Below are positions 33,205 to 44,527 of a stretch of DNA of 64,000 bases, one piece after another. The translations under genes and the position numbers were made by a program. Below the pieces are notes generated by a model, which did not search any database, was not told the DNA's origin, and was given only the letters and a program-made list of their open reading frames with translations. Positions within the stretch are counted from its first letter, which is position 1, and each line of letters begins with the position of its first letter. Origin of the DNA: Platycnemis pennipes (lineage: Eukaryota > Arthropoda > Insecta > Odonata > Platycnemididae); assembly GCA_933228895.1 (NCBI GenBank), contig OW121852.1, positions 62,910,872-62,974,871 on the forward strand, in the 5' to 3' direction.

Positions 33205-33950
33205 CGTGTTCGTTCGTAAGCTTTTAAAGGACTTGAATTTCATGAATGAAAGAATTTTGTTAGAATTTGCTTTGTTAGGTGATTTCCTTCTTTCCAAAAA
33301 ACGCGCCCAGCATTAAGGCTGTTCTATACCAAACCAATATCTCTTGAGTAACCGCCACGGGGGTTAGTTCCGAGAGCCGCCGCTTCAGTTTCAGTGGGAT
33401 GGGTAACTTTACTGGGAGGAGGGGGTCATCTTTGAGGGGTGTTTGGGGAGTGGCTTATTTATTCAGTCACCAATGAGTGACCACCGGTCCAAATGTTCCT
33501 TATCGCCTATTGCGTCACACGTCGTCACTCGACCCCTTGGACGAAGGCCGAGGGAATCTTTGTTTACGAGTGATTCATTCGTCTTCCTCATCTTAGCTAT
33601 CCGCTTATCTTTGCTACTCACCTAACACGAACGTAACTTGTCTATAAGTGGGATTTGATTTAGTCCACTCTCGCTACCAGGTAAAATATTCGGGGCTATT
33701 TATTTTCAGTACAGAAGTAAAATGCTTCTCTAAAACCTAATTTCTTTATTGCAAGATTTTTCAAATACGAGTGTAACTCCGTCTAAAGTTTGTCTAGAAA
33801 TTAAATGGGATCGAGAAAAAACTAAAACACAACGTCATTGTAAGTGTGAACTGGAGCAAAACTTTTTATGGACTACGGTAAATTATATTTATTCGATAGA
33901 TGAAAAGTCCAAAGAGAGAATCTTAAAAAAGAAAATTGAGCATCAGTAAT
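33205..33950. other. No recognised gene
   Basis: Short frames 33443-33625 and 33749-33949 without recognised domains. Confidence 0.35.
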
Positions 33951-33953
33951 TCA

Positions 33954-34008
33954 ATGAAATAAAACTGACTGACTGATGGCTCGTCACCCTAGGGTGACTT
34001 TATTTCAT
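33954..34008. repeat. Perfect 16-bp palindrome within outer inverted repeat
   Basis: GTCACCCTAGGGTGAC (33983-33998) is its own reverse complement. An outer pair ATGAAATAAA (33954-33963) and TTTATTTCAT (33999-34008) is also complementary, with an offset spacer on the left containing three CTGA-like units. It could mark the end of a DNA transposon, possibly of the transposase relic just downstream. Confidence 0.6.
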
Positions 34009-34049
34009 AGTATGCCAAAAACTGGCTTATTATATGTGTCATTTTAATC

Positions 34050-34874
34050 CCGGAACCGACTAGGATCTTTAATTATTCATTAAAATATCATTCGGTCTAT
34101 GGAAACTGTCAATTGGATTGTTTTTATTTAAGGCTGCACATTCCATAGCTGTGTTTTCACTGTTTTCTATCGTTTTGTAGTATTTCGTACTTTGATTTGT
34201 TATTATTTTTTCTAGTGGGTCAATTGTAGCTTTTTCGTATATTGTGTCATTTGCGGTCCATTATTTAATTCCATGCATGTTTCTTAGCATCCTTCGGTCC
34301 ATCGCCTTAATATTGTCTATCTTGTTTCTGTGGAGTTTGCTTCCTTAGCTATTTCTCTCCACCTCTTACAGCAATATCGCGGCAAGTGATTGGTGCAATC
34401 TATTTTAATGACAGGGAGATCAACGCCGTAGGGAAGAAGTTCGGCCAATTTCTTGGTAGCACTGCTGTCGCCATCCCCTACGAATTAAATGGAAATTTTA
34501 TCGTATTTGCGTGAAGAAAGATAAAACTAATTACACAACACCCATTTATAAGATTCATGACAAGCACATCATATTATATCGCCTATAAGCCGGTGGTACT
34601 TCAAATTGTGCATCTCTACTCTTGTTTTAAATCCCTCGACAATTATGTCGGCTTCCATTTCCGTCGAGGACTTGTTCCAATTCTTGAAGCACATATGCTG
34701 TTTGGCCTGTGTTTTCATAGTTCTGCATTTCGCACATATACTGCAGTATTTGCAGCTAAATGGTGCATTATTTCCCAGAGCTAACAGAGAAGTGAAACGG
34801 TGTCTTATATCAAACATTTTTCTTCTAGAAGGCTCATAAGCTGTCTCCTTCCTTTGTCTCTTCAGTGGTATCAC
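34050..34874 (-). pseudogene. Mutator-like transposase relic with one intron
   Basis: Exon 1 (34874 to 34583) encodes FDIRHRF near residue 21, then CKYCSICAKC and MCFKNWNKSSTEMEADII, then VEGF and LKYHRLI. Exon 2 (from 34477) encodes GDGDSSATKKLAELLPYG and then KIDCTNHLPRYCCKRW. This C-x-K-N-W-x-x-S-S-x-x-M-E-A-D-I-I-x-E-G-F ... GDGDSS ... C-x-N-H-L order is that of the Mutator-like transposase family found in many arthropod genomes, DNA-cutting enzymes of MULE-type transposons. Exons join in frame across 34478-34582. After about 34318 there is a stop and a shifted frame (KIDNIKAMDRRML), and the N-terminal half is missing, so it is dead. A histone or signalling gene is excluded by the motif set. 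Confidence 0.75.
34478..34582 (-). other. Intron in the transposase relic (GC-AG)
   Basis: Minus-strand intron of 105 bp: donor AG|GCGATATAAT, acceptor TTTAATTCGTAG|GGGATGG after a T-rich tract. Removing it restores L-I-G-D-G-D-S-S exactly. GC instead of GT at the donor is either a rare natural variant or decay after loss of function. Confidence 0.6.
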
Positions 34875-34879
34875 TTGAA

Positions 34880-35370
34880 GTCAAGCAGGAATTTACGTTT
34901 GTAAATTGGCCTTTCAAAAGTTATTGAATCGCAGTTTCAGAGGGATGAAATGTCTCCGATATTTTTTTTGAAATATACGAGAAAAACTAAACTGCAGTTC
35001 TACGAAAATGTTGATTATATTCGTAAGATTCGGATTTTTTCCAATTCGGACGTAAACGTAAAATACGCTTCCATTTAGCATTACTTACATAAACAAGATT
35101 GGTGCTTGAAGGAGTCAACCCCCTGTACTTTTATCCAATATGTGTTGGAAGCAATTTTTTCCGATCCTAAATAGTACAATAGTTTGCACGAGTAATCCAG
35201 TTACTGTAGATCCATTCTAATGCATTAAAAAGGAAATATTAAATTTCACGGTAAATGGTTACTCGGTCGGACCAGGTGACCATTATTCTGCGTTTTACTG
35301 TCAGCTTATTGAACACAAGCTCCCCATTTTAACTATTTTACCTCAATCAACTTTTCTCAATTTACTTTCG
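34880..35370. other. No recognised gene
   Basis: AT-rich; might hold the lost upstream part of the transposase but no conserved motif is visible. Confidence 0.3.
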
Positions 35371-35374
35371 AGAA

Positions 35375-35500
35375 CAGGGCCTGGGGCCCCGAATTTCCCA
35401 GGCGATACGGAGGGGGACCCGAAACGTTTTCCAAGAAATTTTATCGTTCTGATTTTAACTGGGCATGATAATCCGGATTAAACTGCTTATATTTCATGTG
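35375..35500. mobile_element. hAT-type MITE copy 2, left part
   Basis: Aligns with the left third of the intact copy at 26164. It starts with CAGGGCCTGGGG and then matches well over GTTCTGATTTTAACTGGGCA and TGATAATCCGGATTAAACTG. The match fades near 35500 where the minus-strand LINE begins. The right part lies 3.6 kb away at 39085-39350. Confidence 0.7.
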
Positions 35501-37257
35501 CTAAGTGAAAAGTAACATCGCTATTTTGTCTTCTCGTCACATTTCCCAAGTACTCTTTTTATAAATCCTAGCTTTCTCTTCGCTCGGCCGCATATTTCCC
35601 GGATGTGTCTTCTCCACGATAAATCTTTAGTGATTGTTTCACCTAAATACCTTATGGTTTCAACGCTTTCGACCTTCGTGTTATTAATTTTATAGGATCG
35701 CTCTATAGAATTATTCCTCCTCCATGTCTTGAATTATATCTAAATCCTTGCTTCCTGTCTTCTTCTGATATACCCCTGCGCACTACAGTATCGTCTGCAA
35801 AAAGTCTAAGCGTAAAACTAACTACGCTACCCTGGGGAACTCCCGATGGGACTTTGATTGTGTCTGACATGATACCATCTATGACAACCCTCTGCTCTCG
35901 CCCACTTAAGAATTCTTTTATCCAACACACAACGTCATTATTTAAACCAAAACTCTCTAATTTCAAGATTAATTTATCATGTGGTACTTTATCGAATGCA
36001 TTTTTAAAATCTTAAATCTATCGCATGAACTTCAGTACTGTTTTCGCCGTTGACTAAAATATCGTGTACAAATAAAGCTTATTGTGTCTCGCAGGATCTA
36101 CCTTTCCGGAACCCACGTTGTCTGTTTATGAGCAATCCCTGATATCCAAATGCCCCATGATTGTACTGACTACAATGTGCTCAAATACTTTGCAAGAGAT
36201 TAACGTGAGTGAAATGGGTCTGTAGTTACTAGGTTCTTTCCTATCACCGCTTTCAAAAATAGGTGTAATGTTAGCTACTTTCCAATCCCTGCGTAGGTAG
36301 GTACTGTGCGGTTCTTTAGTGTTTTATTGAATATTATTTCTAGATAGGGGGCTATTTCAGAAGCTAATGTTTTATATACCCGGGAAGGAATTGAATCGGG
36401 ACCTGGTGATTTGTTTTTACTAATGTTTTTTAACTGCTGCTCTATTCCGCGACCTGAAATTTTTAATTCGGGCATTTGCTCACTGAATGTTTTCGGCGGA
36501 GGTTCCACTGCGATGTGTGACGATGAGTTGAATACGCTTTGGAAGAAGGCTTTTAAAGTATTGGCATTTTCCAAACCCTCAGGTGACTCTAATTCCTTTA
36601 TCACTTTTAAGTGTGTGTACCTACTGTGGACCTATTTCCCTGAAGTTCTCTCTCTCACATATGACCAAAACACTTTAGGATTGCTATCTAAATATTCTCC
36701 TAACATCTTGCTCTTGAAATGTGATAACGCTTGCCGACATGATTTCCTTGCTAATGCTCTCGATTTTTTATAGTTTTGAACTAACTCATTTTTTTCCTCT
36801 ACCGATAGACCCTGTCCTTCATTTTTCATCTCAGCGTGGCATACCCTTCGTCGCTTTAGTGATTTCCTAACCTCCGCGTCATACCACCTATGCTCTGTAT
36901 TATCAATTTACTTGGTATATATTTATTAACTGCTTTACGGGTGACCTCAAGAATTTCTCTCCCCGAATCCTCTATATCTAATCCTTTGCTTTGTTCGCTA
37001 AATACATTAAACGATTCCCTTAATTCCTCTTTCATACCGTCGTTAATTAGCCTTGCCAAATAAGTATACCCTCCTCCTTGGTTTATAATGTTTTTCAACG
37101 CCTACATTCAATATCGCATGAACTATTTTATGATCACTAATTCCTGTCTGTAGCTACATTTAGAACTTATTCGGGTATATTTGTTGCGAATAAGTCTAGT
37201 ATGTTGTCTCCCCTGGTCGGTTCTTTTACTAGTTGTTTTAAAGTTTCGTCGTACCGA
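35500..37257 (-). pseudogene. CR1/Jockey-type LINE: endonuclease end and RT (broken)
   Basis: Minus strand, in order: VKEPTRGDNILDLFATN and GISDHKIVHAIL (endonuclease C-terminus), RALARKSCRQAL, then NKSPGPDSIPSRVYKTLA (start of RT). Next come QRGFRKGRSCETQ, KNAFDKVPHDKLILKLES, PSGVPQGSVV and RLFADDTVV (catalytic box), then ESVETIRYLG and KRKLGFIKRVLGK. Together these are the standard RT blocks of CR1/Jockey-group non-LTR elements. Reading needs several frame changes, and about 25 codons before FADD are deleted. The 3' end is missing at the hAT junction, which implies a later deletion. Its 5' half lies at 38451-39083. Confidence 0.85.
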
Positions 37258-38450
37258 TGGACTGAAAAGCAGCCGATGTAACACCCATTTTTAAAAGTGG
37301 TGATAGGGAGCAGCCATCTAACTACAGACCTATATCCCTCACATCCATTTCATGCAAGGTCCTGGAACATATAATTATTAGTTCAGTCATGGGACAACTA
37401 TATAGCCAGAATTTATTGGCCGATGTTTAGCATGGGTTCCGGAAGAGCAAATCATGTGAAACTCAACTTGCTCTCTTTTCTCACAATATTTTAGTTTCTG
37501 GCGAAAATTATATTCCAGTGGATGCTATATTTCTCGATTTCAAAAAAGCTTTCGAGAAGGTGTCTCATAGCAAACTAATCTTGAAATTAAAATATTATGG
37601 CATAGACAGTAACATTAAATCATGGATAAATGATTTCCTGCATGATCGGGTGCAAAGGGTTGTTTTGGACGGTGTTACCTCACCGGCAATTAAAGTCACT
37701 TTGAGTGTCCCATCAGGTAGTGTGATAGGTCCACTCCTGTTCCTCCTGTACATAAATGATATCAATAAGGTTGTCATAAGTAAGCTTCGTCTATTTGCCG
37801 ATGACACTGTAGTGTACAGCGGAATTCTATGCCCAAACGATAAAGAATATTTAAATGATGACCTACAAGCAATTGAAAATTGGTGTGATACATGGCACTT
37901 AGAATTAAAATTTAATAATTGTCTCTTGATGAATTTTTGGAAAATGAATAGCTCTCCTCTTAGCACTTGAATTGAAGAAGATCGTAGCAGATTGAAATTT
38001 AGACATAATCTCTTAAAACAAATTCCAAGACCATATTTTCAGTGATGATGTTAAAAATATTTTGTGAACCCCAACTTACTATGGTAGACTGGACCATAAT
38101 CACGAAATTAGAGAAAATGATTGCCAAACTGACAGATTTAAAATGCCCTTTTTTCTACGTACATTGAGGGATATGAATAACGGTAAATATATCCAGTACG
38201 AGTGTAGCAATGGATAACATTGGTACCTGCATGTTGGTATAAGGACTTATAGCTAACCCAACTAACGGCATGTTTTTGAATGTATGCTTCGCTATTTTTA
38301 TCTTTTTTTAAATAGCGTAGTTTTGAACAGTACCTATACGAGTACTATTCCTTTTTTTATGCATGATATGTAGTGCATGTTTGGTGAGAATTCACCACTT
38401 ACCTCACACCTTTATGTTGGCTTGCAGAGTATTATGTAGAAGTAGATGTA
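37258..38450 (+). pseudogene. 5'-truncated LINE inserted in the other LINE
   Basis: Plus strand: KAADVTPIFKSGDREQPS, NYRPISLTSISCKVLEHII, then a stop where the related copy has Q in QHGFRK. Then SCETQLALFSHNILV, AIFLDFKKAFEKVSHSKL, PLLFLLYINDI and RLFADDTVVYSG (catalytic FADD). The thumb is partly deleted. RFKMPFFLRTLRDMNNG, typical of the end of such proteins, is still readable near 38140. It ends in TATGTAGAAGTAGATGTAAA, a short-repeat 3' terminus common in this group. Related in sequence to its host LINE but on the opposite strand. Confidence 0.85.
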
Positions 38451-39083
38451 AAAAATGTGACGTAAAGGTGTTCAACAGTGATTCACAGAGTTACTTATCC
38501 TTACCTCCTGTTATAAAACTACACGTATTCCAGTCTATCGAAGGGAGATTGAAGTCTCCGCCTACTATTATTCCTCTGTATTTGTTCCGAGAAATCAATT
38601 ATCCTATCTCTGACTCTAGTTCCATTATAGAATTGATGTCTGCATCCGGTGGCCTGTAATATGCACCTACATATATCTTTTTTTTGCGTCACTACTTTTA
38701 CTTTTAACGGAACACCAAATACTTACTACACTTCGCTCTGAAATAAGTTTTCTTCTACTAACATACGGGTCCTTCACAGCTATAAATAATACTCCTTCGT
38801 TTCTGCTTACTCTATCCTTTCTGTATACGGTAAAACACTTAGGGAATACTTCATATCTGATATGTCCTTCGAAAGCCATCTTTCTGTGCGTACGATTATA
38901 TCAGCATCAGTACTTTTTATGAGGTGGTGAAATTCGGCTACTTTATTTCTTAAACTACGACAATTCACTACTATGACTGAAATTATTTCTCCCAATCTAT
39001 TTCTCTCCTGGTGCTCTTTTTCAGCTAGAATTTTCCCCGATAATTATTTTATCGACCCACTATTTAATCTACCAATCTGATAT
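38451..39083 (-). pseudogene. CR1/Jockey-type LINE: endonuclease domain (5' half)
   Basis: Minus strand from about 39060: EKEHQERNRLGEIISV, VVNCRSLRNKVAEFHHLI, STDADIIVRTERWLSKDI, VYRKDRVSRNEGVLFIAVKD. After a frame change come RPPDADINSIMELE and GGDFNLPSIDW. These are the APE-type endonuclease motifs (N-x-x-S-L-x-N-K, x-T-E-x-W-L, G-D-F-N). It stops at CESLLNTF, and the protein resumes after the insertion at 37257 with Y-D-E-T-L-K-Q-L-V-K-E-P-T-R. Confidence 0.85.
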
Positions 39084-39084
39084 G

Positions 39085-39350
39085 TATGTATCTGTAGTAA
39101 TCTGATATGTATGCATGATTTGAACTTCTGTTCTGGGGCCGGTTAAATTAACTGCTTCATGACAGGATAAACAGTGAGCTTAACCAGAGAAAACAGATAG
39201 GAATGGGCACTGTGAAAGCAAATACCGAGCACTGAAAATGAAGGAAGACATTTGTTTCATGTCGGTACCGACGGGCAAGGCTGAATTGAAGTTAGGCTAA
39301 ACGTGCTAAACTTAGCCCCCCCCCGAAGCAAATTTCTGGCTACGTGCCTG
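39085..39350. mobile_element. hAT-type MITE copy 2, right part
   Basis: Matches the right half of the copy at 26164: ATCTGATATGTATG, GTTCTGGGGCCGGT, TTAACTGCTTC, AAATACCGAGCACTGAAAAT and the end AAATTTCTGGCTACGTGCCT. The closing inverted end is TACGTGCCTG. The sequence after it (CCTGCTAA) does not match the 8 bases before 35375, so no target duplication is visible. A 15-bp direct repeat AATCTGATATGTATG (39074, 39099) lies at the LINE junction. Confidence 0.8.
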
Positions 39351-39359
39351 CCTGCTAAT

Positions 39360-39560
39360 GAAAAAAATATCCTTGCTGAGCTCGCTCGGTCTGAGAGCTC
39401 TGGCTTTCGACAAGGGGCCGGAGGGAGGCGAAGTGGCTCGGACGTGGCCTTGGAATGGTTCGAGAGAGAGAGAGAGATAAGGAGCCAGGAGGTGGAGGGT
39501 GACGTTAGCGGGAGTGGGGGGGGACTAGAGCAGCGCCACGGAACGAAAGATTTTTAGCAC
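39360..39560. other. GC-rich block with (GA)n
   Basis: Short purine-rich, CG-containing block with a GA run at 39462-39477. The 39303-39557 open frame partly overlaps the MITE end and is not credible as a gene. Confidence 0.35.
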
Positions 39561-42500
39561 GTAAAATAGTGAAAACATGGTTCGGAAAATAATAAATAGC
39601 AACTTTAGTATGCACCTAAGGTCTTTGAGTTTGATATAATAGTAGAAGAGAAGGATGAATCCCAGCGGATAATTGAACACATGTTTCCATTACGGTTTCA
39701 ATGTCAAAGGAAAAAAAGTTGAAATCAGGCTATTTTTACGATTTTCAGTGCCTGAAGCTCTTTAATGAGTACTGCTAATGAAAATTCTGTTCAAATAGCC
39801 GCTCACATTGATCCTTAATCTAACGATCAGTGAAACCCGATCAGCTCTGCGACTTATATTAAACTCGTTATCTTCGATCTCGCAAGGGTCTGCAGAGCCG
39901 TTTTCTGCGGAGGTATAGAACCCCCTTAAGACTTGACTGCCTGAAATCTTCTAATGCAATGTAAGTGAAAGGCTGTAGGTTGTTTGGTACCGGTATTTTG
40001 TACATATTTTTATTTGATTTTCATTTTTTCTGCCAAACCGAGAAGGTTTTGATCAAATTATACCGACTCTCAGTTTTATTTCTTGATATACTTCTTCCAT
40101 AGCTATTTTTTCTTCAGATGAGCATTTTATCTTCTTTCTTATTATTATTTCTTATTTTATCTTTTTCTTCCATTGTAAATTCCCTTCCTTTTCCTCCCTC
40201 ACATCCACTCACCAGCCCTTCTTCGTAAAGTAAATTCGATTACCAGCTTCAGTATCCCGTTTCCCATTAAAGTAGGTTGTTTTGGCCTACTCTTCCTCAT
40301 TCAAATGTATAACTAATAACTTTATCCCTCTCCCGCCATGCTTAATCACTATTTTTTGACTCCTTATCCATCCGCTGTAGGAATACTTTCTTCCCCACGC
40401 CCACATATTCCAAAGTCCATATTTTATTTTATTCAGCTCACCCCAAGTCTCTCGAGGCCATCTTAAGGAACATTCCACATCAAGCTCTTTACCTACATTT
40501 TCTTGGCGTCTCAAGACGCTGCTCTCTATATTGGTTTCATTTTCGTAATGAGGGGAAAAGAGGAAATTGGGTTGCTTCGGAGAAGAATTCCTTTGCCGGA
40601 GGGAGTGGAGGTAGCGGTTGCTCTCGTAACAATGTCTCCGCTGGCTTTCCCATTCTTATTTCGTTAAGCTTAGGGATGTGGTGGGAGAGCAAATAATGGC
40701 TGGGCCTTCTCAGAGAGGGCTCAAGAATGATAGGGGAGAAATATGGAAGGGGAAGAGGTAATGGTAAGCTTTGGCCTCTCGTCATAATGGTGATAATAAT
40801 AATGATACAATAAAGTTTATTTACTCCGGTCAAAACCCCTAACAGCACCAATTACAGTCGATGGGATAAGAGTATATGACAAAATGAAATAAACCTTCAA
40901 TTAAACATAACCATACGATGTATCATAATTTCATAAGTCATAAGTTCAAGCATATCGCATAAATTATAAGTTACAGAGAAACAGTCTTAGTCTTACAGAG
41001 AAACAGATTTAGTCTTATTTAAAAGTTTTAACTGCTCAGAAAAGGTTTAGAAAAATTAACTCTGCTCTATAGTCAACAGTAGTAAACGCTCTGTGTAAAT
41101 GCACATGCCTACACTACTTCATCTCATGAACGAATGGAATTTTTTGTGCGTCCCTTGATTTAAATCTTTCTCCTCGTAGTACAGATAGTCATTACGTTCG
41201 TAGCTATCGTACAAAACATATTTGATCCAAAGGGCCGCAACATCAGAGTTATCTTTTTGTACGCTTGTAACAAAAAAAAATTAAAAACGAATTTCAAATT
41301 AATTATAAAATGGTCGAAACATGAATTTGATAATATTACAGCATTTTTAATTTCGTATATTCCTTCTCATTTTAAAGTATTTCATTTTGTATGGTTTCAT
41401 TGCAAAAAGAGAATGTATTTCGATATCTCTCTAGTTAAAATTTAATGATATAGGTACTCCAATCCAGGTCAGTTATCGTTTATTGCTCAGTGGTAATTTT
41501 TTTGTAGTATTAACGATCAGTTTCTGAAATTTGCGTGAAATTAACTTCCACTTCCAGTATTCCGTGGAATAGGAGACTAGTATAAAATCCTTTTTCCTGG
41601 CAATTTAAATTTTTAAGTTTGGTTTTCAAATTCTGTCTTAGAGCTTTTAAACCCGTAATCTGTTATATCATATTATTCAAAGTATCTTTCAGTATTTTAT
41701 AAATGATTATTTTCAGCCATAGACAAGAAATTAGGTGGACTCAACTCTTAACCCAAAGAGAAATTAATTCCCTCTTACTCGTATCCTTGCAATTACTCGT
41801 ATTTGATCTTATCTCTCTTAGTTAAGAATTTAAACTCTTCTCGACAGTGTGATTTCAAACTAATTAATATTATATAAGTTCAAAGCTGAATATTAATCAA
41901 GTGCAAATAAGCTTCATCAAAAAGGCTAAAATAAAGTCATCTCAAATTCGCGACTGAATAAAAAAGTTATCCAATTTTTTCCAGGTGAGCGAGCAACGCA
42001 AATTTCCCTCCCCACTGCTTAATTTTCCATGTTACCGCCGAAGAAAATTTGGAGATGAATTATTTTTTTTACAAAATACGACAACTTTTAATAACATCCT
42101 CTCTATTTTTAACCTCACATTTTGAGCAGAAAAATTTAAAAACCCACCGATAGCTACCCCTCATTTTATTCCTATCTTTCTGTTTCTCTTTTTTTACCGT
42201 TGCGCCCAAAGCAGCACTGGGTCATTAAACTTTAGGATGCTACTTTCATTCTCGTAGGTCATTTTCAACGCGTGAAACGGGCCACTTAATAACCTGAACT
42301 AGTTGGTTGAAAAAATATTTAAATGTACAACATGGAGCTTCGTGTTTATATACTCCCTTCGAGTGAAAGCGCCTGTCGTCTGCTTCTCTTATTTCTTATC
42401 TCAGGCAATAAATTAAGTGAGTTATGTAAATCATCATCGACATTTTTACACAAAAAATTCACTTAAACTTTTACCTAAATAGCGTATCTTTTCTGTGTTT

Positions 42501-43200
42501 ACATATACCTAATTCCCGAGGATGGTCATCAATGTATTCAGCCCTATCGTTTCCGCTGATTTAAATTGTAGATATCTTGATAACGAAGTGATTTTAATGT
42601 AATCGAAACTTTCTGACTCCATCCCTTCCATTTCTCCCTTCTCTTTACCGCTTAAAATTTTCGCCGTATCTCATCTGTGCCATCTAATAGGCTTTTATTT
42701 TCCCCCGCTCACCCCATCGTTTCGCGGCCTCATCCATATTTAAATCCACGCCGTGTGCGAGAGCAGGTGAGTTCCTAGGCCGAACCGAACTTGACTTTAT
42801 CCTTATTTATATTTTAAAAGTGCTCTTCATTTCGGAAGTTTCTCTCAGAATCCAATATCATGGTGCCAAAGTGGTCTCAGCGCTCACTTCCATACTTGGT
42901 CCAAATTCACTACTTGGGTCCTTGTGGTATACTTTAAAATGTAGCTCCTTTCTTGTTTTATCATTCCTGTTATTAAAAGTTAAAAATTCATATCCCTATA
43001 TATGACTTCTTTTCGTTTTTGGTTTCCTGATTAACTGTGTTATAGGTCCTCTATTGGATATGTTGATTTGTTGCAGAAACCGAAATATTTCGAGCCGGAG
43101 AGACAAGCGTAAGTGCTATAGCGATACATTTCTGCTTTAGTTGCTCAAACCGCTAAGGTTATATTGTATTTTCCAGCGTAGTGCCTTAGCATTAAGGTAA
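39561..43200. other. AT-rich stretch without recognised feature
   Basis: Only short scattered frames (40287-40514 and 40537-40851 minus, 41257-41445 and 42820-43005 plus) without recognised domains. No repeats shared with the rest of the window were seen. Confidence 0.4.
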
Positions 43201-43214
43201 CAATGACACCCAAG

Positions 43215-43298
43215 TCCTGGGCGGGATTTGAACTGGTGTCCTTTGGACCGCCAATCCACCGCGTTATCTACCTGGCTACCGTGTCCGACTCTGTTATA
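43215..43298 (-). repeat. tRNA-like sequence, alanine-like anticodon loop
   Basis: Minus strand: box-A-like GTAGCCAGGTAGATAACGCG, an anticodon-like stem TGGA/TCCA around TTGGCGG (GGC in the anticodon position), and box-B-like CAGTTCAAATCCCGC. The T stem pairs poorly and the acceptor stem is not evident, so this is a tRNA relic or SINE head rather than a working tRNA. Confidence 0.45.
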
Positions 43299-43299
43299 A

Positions 43300-44200
43300 G
43301 GGGAAATATAATTATGGCTTAACAGTAATACATTTTGTTGGTGATTATGTTATCTGTAACATATTTGAACAATCAAATACTCACATTCTGGATAGCAATT
43401 TCAAACGCACTACACTCCCTCGTGCCACGCCTATTCCGTTAGCCTCGTGTTATTGTCAGAGGGGATGCGACTTCGGAATTGGTCCCGAAGGAAGGTCAGA
43501 GAGAAATCTCACGGGAGAAGAAACGAGAGAAGCGGGATGGTGCAGATTGGGTTTGCAAGCCGCCTGAAAGCTGAAAGCAGTGGGAATCGAGGCCGGGTTT
43601 TCGTCTTATTTGATCCCAGTGTCTACTTCCTCCTCCCGATAGAGAGAAAGAGGATAAAAAAGCAAAATTTGCCCAAATTGATGGCTCCCCGGGATATATA
43701 TGCCCTTATTGATTTGTTTCGCTTCTGTACCTCTTCTGCGCTCCATCTCGTTTCTACGTTTCCCCACGTCGCGACGTGTCGGATCCCGACGCGTTGGGAA
43801 AAATCTAAGGATATCTGAGATCAATATTCTTAAGTTCAGTGCGTGCATTACGGGTGCAAATATGGGAAGAAAATCAGGCGAAGCATTGTGTACGTTGATT
43901 AGGAGTTCTCTGCTTTTAAGTAGGTTTAAGTTTCCCTGCTTTTAAGTAGTTTAAGGTTAAGACCCTGGTTTAAGTAGGTTTAAATGGAGTTTCTCTACTC
44001 TTCTTGGCATTGATTCGACCTGTCGGTGCCTCCCTTCTTTCTCTTTCTCACTTACCCAGCATTCTGCCTTCGGTAACGGTCTATTGTAAGCCATTCTCCC
44101 TCATTATTAGTTTCATCTACGGCTTTGCCCCTAATTTACTCAAATATCTTCTTTCCAATCGCACCATGCTCTGCATTTCATCATTTGTCTGTTTTTTAAA
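43300..44200. other. No recognised gene
   Basis: Frame 43447-43818 (plus) is mirrored by 43606-43848 (minus), with no recognised domain. At about 43908-43980 the motif CTGCTTTTAAGTAGGTTTAA recurs in imperfect tandem. Confidence 0.3.
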
Positions 44201-44206
44201 ATATAA

Positions 44207-44527
44207 GGTTGGTGTGGTGGCTAGTGTACTGGCCTGCCATCCCGAGGCTCCGGGTTAAAATCCGGACAGTGGCAGAGATTTTTATTATAGTATCGGTACT
44301 GATTTCATGGGGGGTGGATAGGGAAGAGTGCACCTAGTTCAGTACTCCGTCCGCTGGACAGGATGTTAAATCGTGGACCCCTTCACGCTTAACGCTTAGA
44401 GACTTATTATGAGCCGGGTTTCACCACACCCATCCTGAGCTCCCTAAATATTCCTCTCTTTACCCAAATACCCTCTTATTTTAGATGGAGCTAATGAGCT
44501 TAGCAGCCATTCGCCTCCCCTGAATAT
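44207..44527 (+). mobile_element. Full-length SINE, diverged
   Basis: Starts GGTTGGTGTGGTGGCTAGTG (box A) and carries GGGTTAAAATCCGG (decayed box B), ACAGTGGCAGAGATTTTTAT, TAGTTCAGTACTCCGTCCGC, AGGATGTTAAATCGTGGACC, and the 3' CCATTCGCCTCCCCTGAATA. More diverged than the copies at 31098 and 63254, hence older. Confidence 0.85.

Noticed and set aside
37595..37966. 123-codon minus-strand frame as a gene
   Set aside because: Shadow of the plus-strand RT of the inserted LINE.
43215..43298. Functional tRNA-Ala gene
   Set aside because: The T stem and acceptor stem do not pair well enough; kept only as tRNA-like.
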